Positions 33,639 to 42,677 of a DNA stretch of 64,000 nucleotides are shown in pieces. Position 1 is the first letter of the stretch; every line of letters starts with the position of its first letter. Under the pieces are notes generated by a model. The model saw nothing but the letters and a program-made list of their open reading frames with translations. It was not told the DNA's origin and did not search any database. The stretch comes from Hyphomonas sp. (GTDB lineage: Bacteria; Pseudomonadota; Alphaproteobacteria; Caulobacterales; Hyphomonadaceae): contig NZ_PNMA01000016.1 in the NCBI RefSeq assembly GCF_013823385.1, positions 20,989 through 84,988 of the forward strand. The letters are read 5' to 3'. Made by a program: the position numbers and the translations under genes.

Positions 33639-36473
33639 TTATCCGTAGGCATCGAAAGGATGGTTCAGCGACAGGCTGATGTGATGAAGCAGCTGATCAA
33701 TGCGATCCAGGGGGCCAATGATGCTGTCATGGATATGATCATAGCCATACTGCGCAGAACCGGCGTCCGCGCCGCCCGCTTCAGTGACCGCCGAGAGCCG
33801 CATCAGCTGGTCCTGAGAGGGCGGGAAGATGCGCCCGAGCAATTCGACACACTCCCCGATGCGCAGGCTGGTGACGAGGCGGATGATGTCGCGCAGGCTG
33901 GTATCGTGCCGCTCCGAGATGCGCGGCAGGCGCCCGACCAGAGCGAAGGCATGCATCATCAACGCCTGGCGGATGCCGTGGACGACATGAAGGTTGATGC
34001 GGTCTTCATGGCGCTCCACGGTTGAAGGGGCCTCGTCAAGGCGGGCCAGCAGACGATCAAACCGGTCAAGATCAATGGCGAGGAGGTTGGCAGTCCGGTT
34101 GACCGACAGGGACGTTTCCCCGTCTCGCAGGGCATAATAGACCCCGCGATAGGCCGATGCTTTCTCCGGCGCGGCGGCGCGGGCATTGGCGATCCAGACA
34201 TCGGGATTGTAGACCAGGGCGTAACCGCGCAGCACCGGAAGGCTGCTGAGCAGCCGGGCGCGCCAGGCCAACTGGACAAGGCTGCGCATGCGGGGGCTGG
34301 TGTTGACGAGATCGACGAGGCGGTCAGTCTCCCGTTGCAGCGATGAGCCGATGCCCGACGCGGTGTTGACCGGGATGCCGAGCTGCTGGAGCTCTGCATT
34401 GTGCGAGATGGCGCGCAGGGCGCGGGGGCCAGCGGCGCCGGAGGGCCGCCGTGTCTGACGGGAACCGGCGGTGACGACAAAGCCGGGCGCAAAATCCGTC
34501 AGCAGACGGCCATAATCGGGGTTGGCGAAGAAACGTTCATGCCAGGCGCGCAGGGCGCGGTAGAAATCCCAGACCAGATCTGTCCGGGTGTAGAACGGAT
34601 CGTCTGCAGCAGTTTCCGGCGGCGGGGCGAGCAGATGGCTGCACCAGTGCGCGAGCGTTGTTTCGGCAAGTTCGGGCGTGGCGAAGTGAAGATAGCCGTC
34701 GCCGCCCTGAAAGCTTGATTCGTGGATGATCCGTATGCCAAGGGCCTGGGCATTGGTGCGGGTCCAGGGGGTGAGCAGGTGATCGAAGCGCTGCTCGAAA
34801 CTGCCCGGCCAGGCGCCGCGCCCCATCGATTCGCCATGCGTGTTGAAGATCAGGAGGCCCGCGCCCGGCACACGCGGCGCCATCGCGCGCAGGATCAGGT
34901 TATGGATGCGCTCGATCGCCATGTTGCCAGCGATCTGGCCGATGAAGCGGCCGGAATCGGAAAAGCCAAGCTGGATGGAAAGATGCCCCCGGCGGCGCAC
35001 ATAGGCGGCAAATTCTGGCTCATCCAGCAGACGCTCGATGAAGCGGCCGCCGGTTTCCAGCGCTTCGGGCGTTTCAAACAGGGGCGAAATGTCGAGCTTT
35101 CCGTTCACGCCGTAATGACGGGCGAGATAGAGCGCGGCCATGACCGTGGCGGGGTTCTCGCTCTCGGCGATCAGGAAGCGGATGGGTGAGCCGGCATCGA
35201 TATGCTTGAGGATCTGCGCGCACATCATGAACTGGCGGCGCGCGGTGGACTGCTCCAGGAAGAGGTCTGCGAAGTTCACGTCAACCGGTTTGGGTGTAGC
35301 CGCGCGGCGGGAAAGCTCTGCCAGGGCGAGGCGGCCGAGGCTGCGTTCATCCGTATCGAGATTGAGCTCGCGGCTGATAACCGTGGCGATCTGGGCGGCG
35401 TTGACGCGCAGGTGGATGCGGCCTGTGCCGAGCTGCTGGCTCTCCACCTGGGCGCGCAGGATCAGGATCTCACGGGCGAGACCGGCATCGCCTTCCGCTT
35501 CAGCCAGGACGTCATCAAGCGCCGCAATAATCTCGGCCGCATCCGTCAGCCGGCCAGGGCCTTCGGCAGTCAGGCGGTTTGCCGCGGCAACAAGATGTTC
35601 CGGATTCTGAAGATCGCCGCTGAACATGGCCGCCTGAAGCGCGGTTTCACCTGCGGCAAGATCAAGCCGTTCCAGCAAGGCGGCGAGGCCCGTGGCGGCA
35701 GGATGGGCCTCAAGGATAGATTGCACGCGGGCATGATAGCGCCGGATCTGATCGGCTTTTTCGCTCAGGCGGAAGGTGATCGAGTGGGACCAGTGGATAT
35801 CCGTCCGGCCATCAAGGTCGTAGCCAACCCAGCTTGCAATGGTGGGCAGCGCCGGGCGGAGCTCTCTCCAGCTATCGGGAAAATGCATGCGGGCCACATC
35901 GAACACGAGCGTGGCAAACTGCTGCTGCGCGGCAGCCGCGTGGAGAAGCGCGGCCTGCACCTCATCATGCTCGCGGGCCAGCGTGATGGACCTGTTCCAG
36001 CCGCGGGCGTCGGCTTGCAGCGCCCTTTCCAGCGCGGCGCGCGCCCGCTTGCCGGGGTTGACGGCTTCGCCAGCAATCGCCGCGCGAAGCTCTGGCGAGA
36101 GCGCGAAAGTCGGGTGGGCGGTAAAGACGATGCCACCCCGCGCCTGTTCGAGTGTCGCCCGGAATGTCTCAAAGCCCTGGCCTGCGAGATCGTCCAGCCT
36201 CGACCTTACCGGCGCCCATGCTGTCTCCGGCCGGGCGCCGGCGTGACGTTCCCGCAAACGTTCGGCACGCTGGCTGACAAGGAGAAGATGCGCTTCATTG
36301 ATGAGGGCAGCAATCTCATCCAGGCTGGTTTCGCCCTGTTCAATGTCCCTGAACACCGTCTGCGCAAGGGCGAAGACCGAATTGGTCATCGGATCTTCGG
36401 CAATCCTCCCGGCCTGCAGGCGCAGATATTCTCCGGCAGCCGAGAGGGTCGGCTCGATACGTGTCGTCTTCAT
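33639..36473 (-). CDS. Divergent phosphoenolpyruvate-carboxylase-like protein
   Basis: A 944-aa protein of the PEPC superfamily. The family His is kept in VFTAHPTFALS, and recognisable blocks are GYDLDGRTDIHWSHS (for GGDRDGNP), LSIQLGFSDSGRFIG (for MIGYSDSxKDAG), FNTHGESMGRGAW (for FHGRGGxxGRGG) and AGSRQTRRPSG (for GSRPxKRRP). Several catalytic positions thus differ: the SDSxK lysine becomes Arg, and His and the first Arg of FHGRGG are replaced. It may be a diverged PEPC or have lost carboxylase activity. I start at ATG 36473 (MKTTRIEP). It follows the lipoprotein esterase gene by 16 nt at the end of the TRAP operon, so it may be cotranscribed with pectin uptake genes. Confidence 0.75.
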   Translation of the reverse strand: MKTTRIEPTLSAAGEYLRLQAGRIAEDPMTNSVFALAQTVFRDIEQGETSLDEIAALINEAHLLLVSQRAERLRERHAGARPETAWAPVRSRLDDLAGQGFETFRATLEQARGGIVFTAHPTFALSPELRAAIAGEAVNPGKRARAALERALQADARGWNRSITLAREHDEVQAALLHAAAAQQQFATLVFDVARMHFPDSWRELRPALPTIASWVGYDLDGRTDIHWSHSITFRLSEKADQIRRYHARVQSILEAHPAATGLAALLERLDLAAGETALQAAMFSGDLQNPEHLVAAANRLTAEGPGRLTDAAEIIAALDDVLAEAEGDAGLAREILILRAQVESQQLGTGRIHLRVNAAQIATVISRELNLDTDERSLGRLALAELSRRAATPKPVDVNFADLFLEQSTARRQFMMCAQILKHIDAGSPIRFLIAESENPATVMAALYLARHYGVNGKLDISPLFETPEALETGGRFIERLLDEPEFAAYVRRRGHLSIQLGFSDSGRFIGQIAGNMAIERIHNLILRAMAPRVPGAGLLIFNTHGESMGRGAWPGSFEQRFDHLLTPWTRTNAQALGIRIIHESSFQGGDGYLHFATPELAETTLAHWCSHLLAPPPETAADDPFYTRTDLVWDFYRALRAWHERFFANPDYGRLLTDFAPGFVVTAGSRQTRRPSGAAGPRALRAISHNAELQQLGIPVNTASGIGSSLQRETDRLVDLVNTSPRMRSLVQLAWRARLLSSLPVLRGYALVYNPDVWIANARAAAPEKASAYRGVYYALRDGETSLSVNRTANLLAIDLDRFDRLLARLDEAPSTVERHEDRINLHVVHGIRQALMMHAFALVGRLPRISERHDTSLRDIIRLVTSLRIGECVELLGRIFPPSQDQLMRLSAVTEAGGADAGSAQYGYDHIHDSIIGPLDRIDQLLHHISLSLNHPFDAYG

Positions 36474-36489
36474 GTCTCTGGTCCAGCGT

Positions 36490-37482
36490 TCAGGAATTAC
36501 CCTTGGGGAATATGCCCTTGTTAACGCCCCAGTCGCGCAGAAGCGAGGGCCATGACCGCAGCGGCGTATCCGCGATGCCGCGCAGGCCGAAGCCGTGGCC
36601 ACCTTCCTCGAAGATATGCAGCGCGACGGGCACGCCCACCTGGCGCAGGGCACCGTGGAGGATCAGCGCATTTTCGACGGGCACGGCCGCGTCGTCTGCG
36701 GCGTGCATGAGGAAGACCGGCGGCATATCCGGCCGCGCCATGGACTCCAGCGACCAGCTGGCGATGGACTCCGGCGTGGGCTGGTCTCCCAGCATGTTCT
36801 GCCGCGATCCGGGATGGGCGAAAGGTTCTGCCAGTGTGGCGACGGGATAGATCAGCGCGGCAGCGTCCGGCCGCGCCGAGAGGGCGTCGGCTGCATCGAT
36901 GGGGGTGTAGGCTGGCAAGTCGAACTTCATTGCCAGTGTGCCGGCGAGATGTCCGCCTGCGGAGAAACCCATAACCATCACGCGCGCGGGGTCTATACGA
37001 TCTGCAGCGGCGCGGGCGCGGATGAGGCGCATGGCGCGCTGGGCATCCTGAAGCGGGGCATCCGGCCCGGCCTGCCAGCCCTGATGCGGAAGGCGGTAGC
37101 GCAGGACATAGACCGTGGCGCCCTCGGCGGCAAAATGCCGGGCGCCTTCAAAGCCTTCCTTGTCGATCACCACCCATTTGTAGCCGCCGCCGGGGATGAT
37201 GAGTATGGCGGAGCCATCGGGCGCGTCGGGATAAAAGATTGAGAGGCTGGGCGCGGTGACGTCATGGGCCGCGCGGTCCATCAGGCCGAAGGGATTTTCG
37301 CGGTGAACGATCTTTTCCTGCAGGCCTGCGGGGACGCCGCCGGGCGGGCCTTCGGGCCAGAGCGGGATGACGGCATCTGCCTCGATCGCCGGCGGGGCGG
37401 CCTCAGGCTCAGCGGGCGCTGTCGTGCAGGCCGCGAGCACCAGGGCGGAAAACATGGCCAGGAGGATGCGCCGGGACAGCAT
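36490..37482 (-). CDS. Lipoprotein alpha/beta-hydrolase (putative sugar esterase)
   Basis: A 330-aa exported hydrolase. MLSRRILLAMFSALVLAAC is a lipoprotein signal (LAAC). The oxyanion region is ILIIPGGGYKWVVIDKEG, the nucleophile VMGFSAGGHLAGTLA, the acid in MHAADDAAVPVENA and the His in EEGGHGFGL. This is the BD-FAE/acetyl-esterase subgroup often found with polysaccharide degradation. Here, in an operon with a TRAP transporter and next to pectin genes, removal of acetyl or other ester groups from pectin fragments is likely (inference). The gene begins 1 nt after the cupin gene's stop; the ATG at 37482 is chosen to give the signal peptide. Confidence 0.85.
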   Translation of the reverse strand: MLSRRILLAMFSALVLAACTTAPAEPEAAPPAIEADAVIPLWPEGPPGGVPAGLQEKIVHRENPFGLMDRAAHDVTAPSLSIFYPDAPDGSAILIIPGGGYKWVVIDKEGFEGARHFAAEGATVYVLRYRLPHQGWQAGPDAPLQDAQRAMRLIRARAAADRIDPARVMVMGFSAGGHLAGTLAMKFDLPAYTPIDAADALSARPDAAALIYPVATLAEPFAHPGSRQNMLGDQPTPESIASWSLESMARPDMPPVFLMHAADDAAVPVENALILHGALRQVGVPVALHIFEEGGHGFGLRGIADTPLRSWPSLLRDWGVNKGIFPKGNS

Positions 37483-37483
37483 G

Positions 37484-37915
37484 CTACTTCCCCGGCGGAT
37501 AGGCAATGATGAGGACGAGCGGCTCTGCGCCGACCTGCCGTATGCCGACATTTGCGCCGGTGTAGAGATAGGCCGCCATGCCTTCGGTGAGGGTCTGTTC
37601 TTCGCCGTCGGAATGGACAATGCCTTCGCCGGACAGGACGTAATAGATCTCATCATGATTGATCGGGTGGAGGCCGATGGCGCTGCCAGGATGGAGCGCG
37701 CGCTTGCGGAACTCGAAGGCGCGCACGGGAACTGCATCGGAGATGCGCCAGGCGGTGCTCATGCCGATCTTTCCGTGTGGTGGGGGCTCGTCCACCTTCA
37801 CGTCTTCTTCCGAGACGATGACCATCGCGGGGGCTGCGGGCGCGTCCGGCGCGGGAGCGCTCGCGCAGGCGATGAGGAACGATGACGCAAGCAATCCAGT
37901 CAGCAGGCGGATCAT
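37484..37915 (-). CDS. Cupin-domain lipoprotein
   Basis: A 143-aa protein with a lipoprotein signal (MIRLLTGLLASSFLIAC) and one cupin barrel. The metal motif is readable as GSAIGLHPINHDEIYYVLSGEG (His-x3-His-x-Glu) followed by the second motif region around AYLYTGANVGIRQVG. It lies in the TRAP-esterase operon. In pectin pathways the small cupin KdgF opens the ring of 4,5-unsaturated monouronates; this protein has the right fold and context but is exported, unlike cytoplasmic KdgF. Role therefore unproven; a periplasmic KdgF-like step is my inference. Confidence 0.75.
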   Translation of the reverse strand: MIRLLTGLLASSFLIACASAPAPDAPAAPAMVIVSEEDVKVDEPPPHGKIGMSTAWRISDAVPVRAFEFRKRALHPGSAIGLHPINHDEIYYVLSGEGIVHSDGEEQTLTEGMAAYLYTGANVGIRQVGAEPLVLIIAYPPGK

Positions 37916-37925
37916 GAGAAATCCT

Positions 37926-39206
37926 CTATTTGAACAGGCCGGGCAGCGACAGCGACAGGGCGGGAATATAGGTGATGAGCAGCAGCGACACGATGAGCGC
38001 CAGATAGAAGGGCCAGATCGTTTTCACAGCGTCTTCTACCTTGATGCCGCCAACGGCGGCGCCGACGAACAGCACCGAGCCCACCGGCGGGGTGACAAGG
38101 CCGATGCCCAGATTGAGCATCATGATGATGCCGAAATGGACCGGGTCGACGCCCACTTCCATGACTACGGGAAGAAGGATCGGCGTGGTGATAACGATCA
38201 GGGGCGACATGTCCATGAATGTGCCCAGCACAAGCAGCGTGATGTTGATGATGAGCAGGATGGCGAGCGGGTTGCGCGTGATTGAGGTGATGAGTTCTGC
38301 CAGCTTTGCGGGCGCTTCGAGCACGGCGAGGGCATAGCCAAAGGCCGTAGCGGCGCCGATGATCAGGAGGACCATGGCCGTGACCTTGACCGACTGCTGG
38401 GCCGCATCGACGAAGCGCGACCAGCCCAGCGAGCGATAAACGAAGGCGCCGACGAGAACTGTGTAGATAACGGCGATGGCGGAAGACTCGGTCGCGGTAA
38501 AAATGCCCGACAGGATGCCGCCCATGATGATGACAGCCGCCATCAGGCCGGGGACCGCAATCAGGATCGCGCGGATGAAGGCGCCCCAGCCGGGGAACTG
38601 CCCGCTGGGATAGCCCCGGCGCACGGCGACGAGCCAGGTGACGGCCATCAGGATCGCTGCCGTGACGATGCCGGGAACGACACCGGCCAGGAACAGGTCT
38701 CCGATCGGCACGCCGATGCCGGAGGCGGCCGAGTAGATGATCATATTGTGCGAGGGCGGAATGAGGAGGCCGACGATGGCGGCAGAGACCGTGACGTTGA
38801 CGGCGTAGTCTGCGCCATAGCCTTTCTGCTTCATCAGGGGCATGAGCGTCGATCCCATCGCCGACGCGCTGGCGATGGCAGAGCCGGAGACAGCGCCAAA
38901 CATGGTGGACGCGCCGACATTGACGAGGCCGAGCCCGCCGCGCGTGCGCCCCAGCATTGCCTCGGCCACCTCGACAAGGCGCTGGGCTATGCCGGAGCGA
39001 TACATGAGGTCGCCCGCAAATATGAAGAAGGGAATGGCCATCAGCGAGAAGACGCTGATGCCACCCGCGAGGCGCTGGAAGACCACGACGAGGGGAATGT
39101 CCATCGCCAGGAAGGTGGCGATGGCGGCGCCGAGCAGCGAATAGGCCACGGGCACGCCGATGGCGAGCAGCAGCACGAGCACACCCATGAGAATGAGCAA
39201 TTCCAT
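37926..39206 (-). CDS. dctM: TRAP transporter large permease (DctM type)
   Basis: A 426-aa TRAP large membrane subunit with about 12 hydrophobic helices. Family motifs are MAIPFFIFAGDLMYRSGIAQRLVEVAEAMLGRTRGGLGLVNVGASTMFGAVSGSAIASASAMGSTL near residues 56-120 and LLIPPSHNMIIYS. It is the Na+-coupled translocating subunit for an organic acid, here probably galacturonate or unsaturated oligogalacturonides from the neighbouring lyases. It follows dctQ with a one-base overlap and precedes the cupin gene by 10 nt. Confidence 0.94.
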   Translation of the reverse strand: MELLILMGVLVLLLAIGVPVAYSLLGAAIATFLAMDIPLVVVFQRLAGGISVFSLMAIPFFIFAGDLMYRSGIAQRLVEVAEAMLGRTRGGLGLVNVGASTMFGAVSGSAIASASAMGSTLMPLMKQKGYGADYAVNVTVSAAIVGLLIPPSHNMIIYSAASGIGVPIGDLFLAGVVPGIVTAAILMAVTWLVAVRRGYPSGQFPGWGAFIRAILIAVPGLMAAVIIMGGILSGIFTATESSAIAVIYTVLVGAFVYRSLGWSRFVDAAQQSVKVTAMVLLIIGAATAFGYALAVLEAPAKLAELITSITRNPLAILLIINITLLVLGTFMDMSPLIVITTPILLPVVMEVGVDPVHFGIIMMLNLGIGLVTPPVGSVLFVGAAVGGIKVEDAVKTIWPFYLALIVSLLLITYIPALSLSLPGLFK

Positions 39207-39712
39207 CAGGCGGTTTCCTCATTCGGGGCGTCTGCTGCGCGAAGCCCGAGGCGCTCAAGAACCTGTTCAAGGGCGAACAGGACCATGAGCGCGCCGGAGA
39301 TCGGCAGGGCGAGATAGGTGAGCCCGCGCGGGATGCCGAGCGAAGGGACGACATGGCTCCATGTGCGCAGCACGAGTTCGCCGCCCCAGATGAACATCGC
39401 CGCGCCGCAGAGGCCGACAATGGTATTGGAGGTCACCTGCATCCATTTGCGCACGGCGGGCGGAGCGGCCTCTTCCAGCGCCACGATGCGGATGTGGAAG
39501 CCCTGCCGGACGCCGGCCGCCGCAGCGAGCGCGACATACCAGATCATCAGCGTCAGTGCGGCCTGTTCCGACCAGGACGGCGTCGAGTTTAGGACATAGC
39601 GGCCAAATACCTGCCAACCGACGATGACTGTCATCAGCACGAGGCCGAAGGCCGCTGTCTTGATCAGCAGGTCTGCGGCGATGCGCGTGAAGTTTGCGAG
39701 CATACGGATCAT
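39206..39712 (-). CDS. dctQ: TRAP transporter small permease (DctQ type)
   Basis: A 168-aa small TRAP subunit with four transmembrane helices. LVLMTVIVGWQVFGRYVLNSTPSWSEQAALTLMIWYVALAAAAGVRQGFHIRIV is the classic DctQ core. ATG 39712 overlaps the dctP stop (ATGA) and follows GAGGCGG; the longer ORF-track start is an out-of-gene extension through dctP. It pairs with DctM in the inner membrane. Confidence 0.94.
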   Translation of the reverse strand: MIRMLANFTRIAADLLIKTAAFGLVLMTVIVGWQVFGRYVLNSTPSWSEQAALTLMIWYVALAAAAGVRQGFHIRIVALEEAAPPAVRKWMQVTSNTIVGLCGAAMFIWGGELVLRTWSHVVPSLGIPRGLTYLALPISGALMVLFALEQVLERLGLRAADAPNEETA

Positions 39713-40728
39713 TCCGCCTCTCCCATGGCTTCGATCTGAGAGACGAGACGTTTTGCTTGCTCCGAGACAATGTAGCGGTCCCAGACCGGGCGCATGGCGG
39801 CGGCGAAGGCGGCCTTGTCCTCGATTTCGTTGACCTCGATGCCTGAGGCCATGAGGCGGGCGCGGGAGTCTTCCACGCGCTGGTCCCACAGGGTGCGCAT
39901 GTAGGGCACTGATTCCTTGGCCGTCTGGCGCACCAGGGCGCGGTCTGCCTCGTCCAGCTTGTCCCATCGGGATTTCGACATGACGAGGACTTCCGGGGCG
40001 ATGACGTGCTGGGTGAGGCTGTAATACTTCGCGGCCTCGAAATGGCGCCCGCTTTCATAGGAGGGCCAGTTATTCTCCGCGCCATCGATGACGCCCTGGA
40101 CGAGCGCCTGATAAACTTCGGCGATACTCATCGGCGTTGCGTCTGCGCCGAGGGCGCGGATCATCGAGACATAGAGGTCAGAGCTCGGCACACGGATCTT
40201 CAGGCCGCGCATGTCTGCCGGTGTGCGGATGGGGCGGCGGGTGTTGTAGAAGTTGCGGTCGCCGCTGTCATAGAAGCAGAGGCCGATGAGACCGTGGGGC
40301 TCCAGCGAGGCGAGGATTTCGTCGCCGATGGGGCTGTCGAGCGCGCGGCGCATATGGTCGTTGGATTGAAACAGAAAGGGCAATGCCGGAATGCTTGTCA
40401 GCGGCTCAATGGAGTTCAGCGGGGCAAGGTTCACGCGGTTCATGTCGAGGCCGCCAAAGACGGTGATCTCCAGCGTATCCTGCTCCGATCCGAGCTGGCC
40501 CCCGGCATAGATCTTGACGCCGAGCCGCCCATCGGTCCGCGCACTCAGGAGGCGCCCCATTTCCTTGACCGCCTGGACGGTCGGATATTCTTCCGGGTGC
40601 GTATCGGTTGACAGGAACTCCCGGCCCGCGCGGACGCCGCAGGCGCTGAGCCCGGCCATGGCCGCCCCCGCGGCCAGCACATGGCGGCGGCTAGGCCTTA
40701 CTGGATCAGCTGAAGCTGGCATCCGCAT
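39709..40728 (-). CDS. dctP: TRAP transporter solute-binding protein (DctP type)
   Basis: A 339-aa binding protein with a Tat-type signal (RPSRRHVLAAGAAMAGLSAC) that also carries a lipobox, so it is probably a lipoprotein. DctP features are KIYAGGQLGSEQDTLEITVFGGLDMNRVN, FYDSGDRNFYNTRRPIRTPADMRGLKIRVPSSDLYVSMIRALGADATPM with the conserved Arg that binds a carboxylate, and VYQALVQGVIDGAENN. Start ATG 40728 has AGGA before it. It heads a tight operon dctP-dctQ-dctM-cupin-esterase, with a LacI-type box (40804-40823) upstream. Confidence 0.93.
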   Translation of the reverse strand: MRMPASADPVRPSRRHVLAAGAAMAGLSACGVRAGREFLSTDTHPEEYPTVQAVKEMGRLLSARTDGRLGVKIYAGGQLGSEQDTLEITVFGGLDMNRVNLAPLNSIEPLTSIPALPFLFQSNDHMRRALDSPIGDEILASLEPHGLIGLCFYDSGDRNFYNTRRPIRTPADMRGLKIRVPSSDLYVSMIRALGADATPMSIAEVYQALVQGVIDGAENNWPSYESGRHFEAAKYYSLTQHVIAPEVLVMSKSRWDKLDEADRALVRQTAKESVPYMRTLWDQRVEDSRARLMASGIEVNEIEDKAAFAAAMRPVWDRYIVSEQAKRLVSQIEAMGEAE

Positions 40729-40803
40729 GGGTGTTTTCCTGCCCCCGTTGGGCGCCGGTCTTTGCGACCGGCCTGATCTTTTTATAAGGTTCCATACTGG
40801 CGT

Positions 40804-40823
40804 TATGGTAACCGGTGTCAATA
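40804..40823. promoter_or_regulatory. ACCGGT-centred LacI-type box upstream of dctP
   Basis: TATGGTAACCGGTGTCAATA, a near-palindrome centred on ACCGGT, 76 nt before the dctP ATG and downstream of kdgK. It matches five other boxes in the locus (consensus about ATGRYACCGGTGYCAT). Confidence 0.65.
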
Positions 40824-40841
40824 CTGTTTCAGCGCTGGGTC

Positions 40842-41840
40842 TCAGCGTTTTACATCGAGGTTTCCGCCTGCCATGGCGGCCTCGACTTCGGCGACTCCCA
40901 CGCGGTTGAAATCGCCGGGAATCGAGTGCTTCAGAGCCCCGGCAGCGACGGCAAAGTCGATTGTGTATTGCGCCGCCCTGCCCTCGATCAGCCCGTGCAA
41001 TGCCCCGGCGGCGAAGGCGTCGCCCCCGCCGATGCGGTCGATCACGCCGGGCAGTTCATGCACGGGCGACACCCAGCGGCCTTCCCGCGTGACGAGTTCA
41101 CCGGCGATCGCCTGATCGTCCACGGAGGATTGCTGACGGGTTGTGGCGGCGATGGCCTGAAGGCGCGGGAACGCCTCAAAGGCCGCCGCAAAGGCGGACT
41201 GGCGATCCTCAAAGCGGGCCTTCAGGATCAACGCTATGTCGCGCTCATTGATGAAGGCGTAGGTGGCGCAGGAGAGAATTTCCTTGAGGATGGCCGGGCC
41301 GTCCCCGTCCCAGGCTTCCCAGAGCAGCGCGCGGTAGTTGCCGTCAAAGGAGACGGGCACGCCTGCGTCCACAGCCGCTTTAGCCGCGCGCATGGCCGCG
41401 TCCGCGCCATTGCGTCCGATGGCGGGGGTGACGCCCGAGATGTGAAAGAGCGCGGCGCCCTGAAGGATGGATGCCCAATCGAGCGCCTCCGGCAAGGCGC
41501 TGGCAAAGGCAGAGCCTGCCCGGTCATAGGTGATGCGGGCGGGACGGCGCACGGCGCCCGGCTCAAGGAAGTAAAGCCCCATCCGGCCCGGCGCGCGGAG
41601 GACGGTATCGGTGTGAACCCCGTGCCGGCGCAGCTCGCCCAGGGCCGCCGCGCCGAGGGGATTATCGGCCACGACGCTGGCAAAGCTTACATCATGCCCG
41701 AAGGCGGCGAGCGAGACGGCCACATTTGCCTCCGCCCCGCCAACGCAGACGTCCAGCGACCAGGACTGGAGCAGGCGCTCGGCGCCCGGCGCTGTCAGGC
41801 GCAGCAGGAGCTCTCCAAAGCAGACAACGCGCGCAGGCAT
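40842..41840 (-). CDS. kdgK: 2-keto-3-deoxygluconate kinase
   Basis: A 332-aa PfkB-family sugar kinase. The N-terminal GG-containing signature is CVGGAEANVAVSLAAFGHDVSF, and the C-terminal PfkB signature with the catalytic Asp is IDRIGGGDAFAAGALHGLI (about 278-296). FDGNYRALLW is typical of KdgK. It would phosphorylate KDG to KDPG, which KDPG aldolase (not in the window) splits to pyruvate and glyceraldehyde-3-phosphate. It follows kduD by 26 nt in the dhuI-kduD-kdgK operon, which strongly supports the substrate. Confidence 0.92.
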   Translation of the reverse strand: MPARVVCFGELLLRLTAPGAERLLQSWSLDVCVGGAEANVAVSLAAFGHDVSFASVVADNPLGAAALGELRRHGVHTDTVLRAPGRMGLYFLEPGAVRRPARITYDRAGSAFASALPEALDWASILQGAALFHISGVTPAIGRNGADAAMRAAKAAVDAGVPVSFDGNYRALLWEAWDGDGPAILKEILSCATYAFINERDIALILKARFEDRQSAFAAAFEAFPRLQAIAATTRQQSSVDDQAIAGELVTREGRWVSPVHELPGVIDRIGGGDAFAAGALHGLIEGRAAQYTIDFAVAAGALKHSIPGDFNRVGVAEVEAAMAGGNLDVKR

Positions 41841-41866
41841 TCCTGATTTCCTCCCCCGGACCCGGC

Positions 41867-42628
41867 TTAGCGCGCGAGCCAGCCGCCATCCACGGCGACG
41901 ATTGTTCCGTGTACATAATCAGATGCGCGGGAGGAAAGGAATACGGCAGCGCCAGCAAGATCGGAGGGCTGACCCCAGCGTCCTGCCGGGATGCGGGCGA
42001 GGATCTCGGTGTTGCGCTTTTCATCGGCGCGGAGGGCGTCCGTGTTGTTGGTGGCAAAATAGCCCGGCGCAATGGCATTCACATTGATGCCATGCCCCGC
42101 CCACTCATTGGCGAGCAGCTTCGTCAGGCCCGCAATGCCGCTCTTGGACGAGGTGTAGCTCGCCACGCGGATGCCGCCCTGGAAAGATAGCATGGACGCA
42201 ATGTTGATGATCTTCCCGCCGGACTTTCGCGCGACCATGCCCCTGGCCACAGCCTGGGAGAGGAAGAAGGCCGATTTGAGGTTCACATCCATCACTTCAT
42301 CCCACTCGGCCTCGGTGAACTCCAGCGCGTCGTTGCGTTTGATCATGCCGGCATTGTTGACGAGGATGTCCACAGGGCCGAGGGCCGCTTCTGCCTGAGC
42401 GGCCACATCACCGGCAATGGATGGCTTGCTGAAATCGGCCGGCACAAACGCAAATTTCCGCCCAAGCGCCTTGACAGCCGCTTCGGTCTCGGTGGGCACC
42501 GAGCGGCCGGCCGCGACGATGTCTGCGCCCGCTTCGGCGAGACCGACGGCTAGGCCTTGCCCAAGGCCGGTATTGGCGCCGGTGACGAGGGCGATCTTGC
42601 CTTCAAGGTTGAACATGCTGAGGTTCAC
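41867..42628 (-). CDS. kduD: 2-deoxy-D-gluconate 3-dehydrogenase/KduD-type SDR
   Basis: A 253-aa SDR. FNLEGKIALVTGANTGLGQGLAVGLAEAGADIV at residues 5-37 binds NAD(P); NNAG, the Ser in NIASMLSFQGG and SYTSSKSGIAGLTK with Tyr/Lys are present, as is GINVNAIAPGYFATNNT typical of KduD. Reaction: interconversion of 2,5-diketo-3-deoxygluconate and KDG. I place the start at GTG 42628, 5 nt after a strong GGGGAGG; the upstream codons in the ORF track are leader. It lies between dhuI and kdgK, all three in one operon. The DhuI partner suggests calling it DhuD is equally fair. Confidence 0.92.
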   Translation of the reverse strand: MNLSMFNLEGKIALVTGANTGLGQGLAVGLAEAGADIVAAGRSVPTETEAAVKALGRKFAFVPADFSKPSIAGDVAAQAEAALGPVDILVNNAGMIKRNDALEFTEAEWDEVMDVNLKSAFFLSQAVARGMVARKSGGKIINIASMLSFQGGIRVASYTSSKSGIAGLTKLLANEWAGHGINVNAIAPGYFATNNTDALRADEKRNTEILARIPAGRWGQPSDLAGAAVFLSSRASDYVHGTIVAVDGGWLAR

Positions 42629-42677
42629 GAAAGCCTCCCCTTGAGTTTCTTTGCTTGTGTGCGCCGGAAGCCCGCGA

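Noticed and set aside
35202-36524. 440-aa ORF on the plus strand
   Set aside because: Antisense to the PEPC-like gene, no recognisable domain.
37912-39420. 502-aa His/Arg-rich ORF on the minus strand
   Set aside because: Out-of-frame reading of dctM and dctQ; composition typical of a frame shadow.
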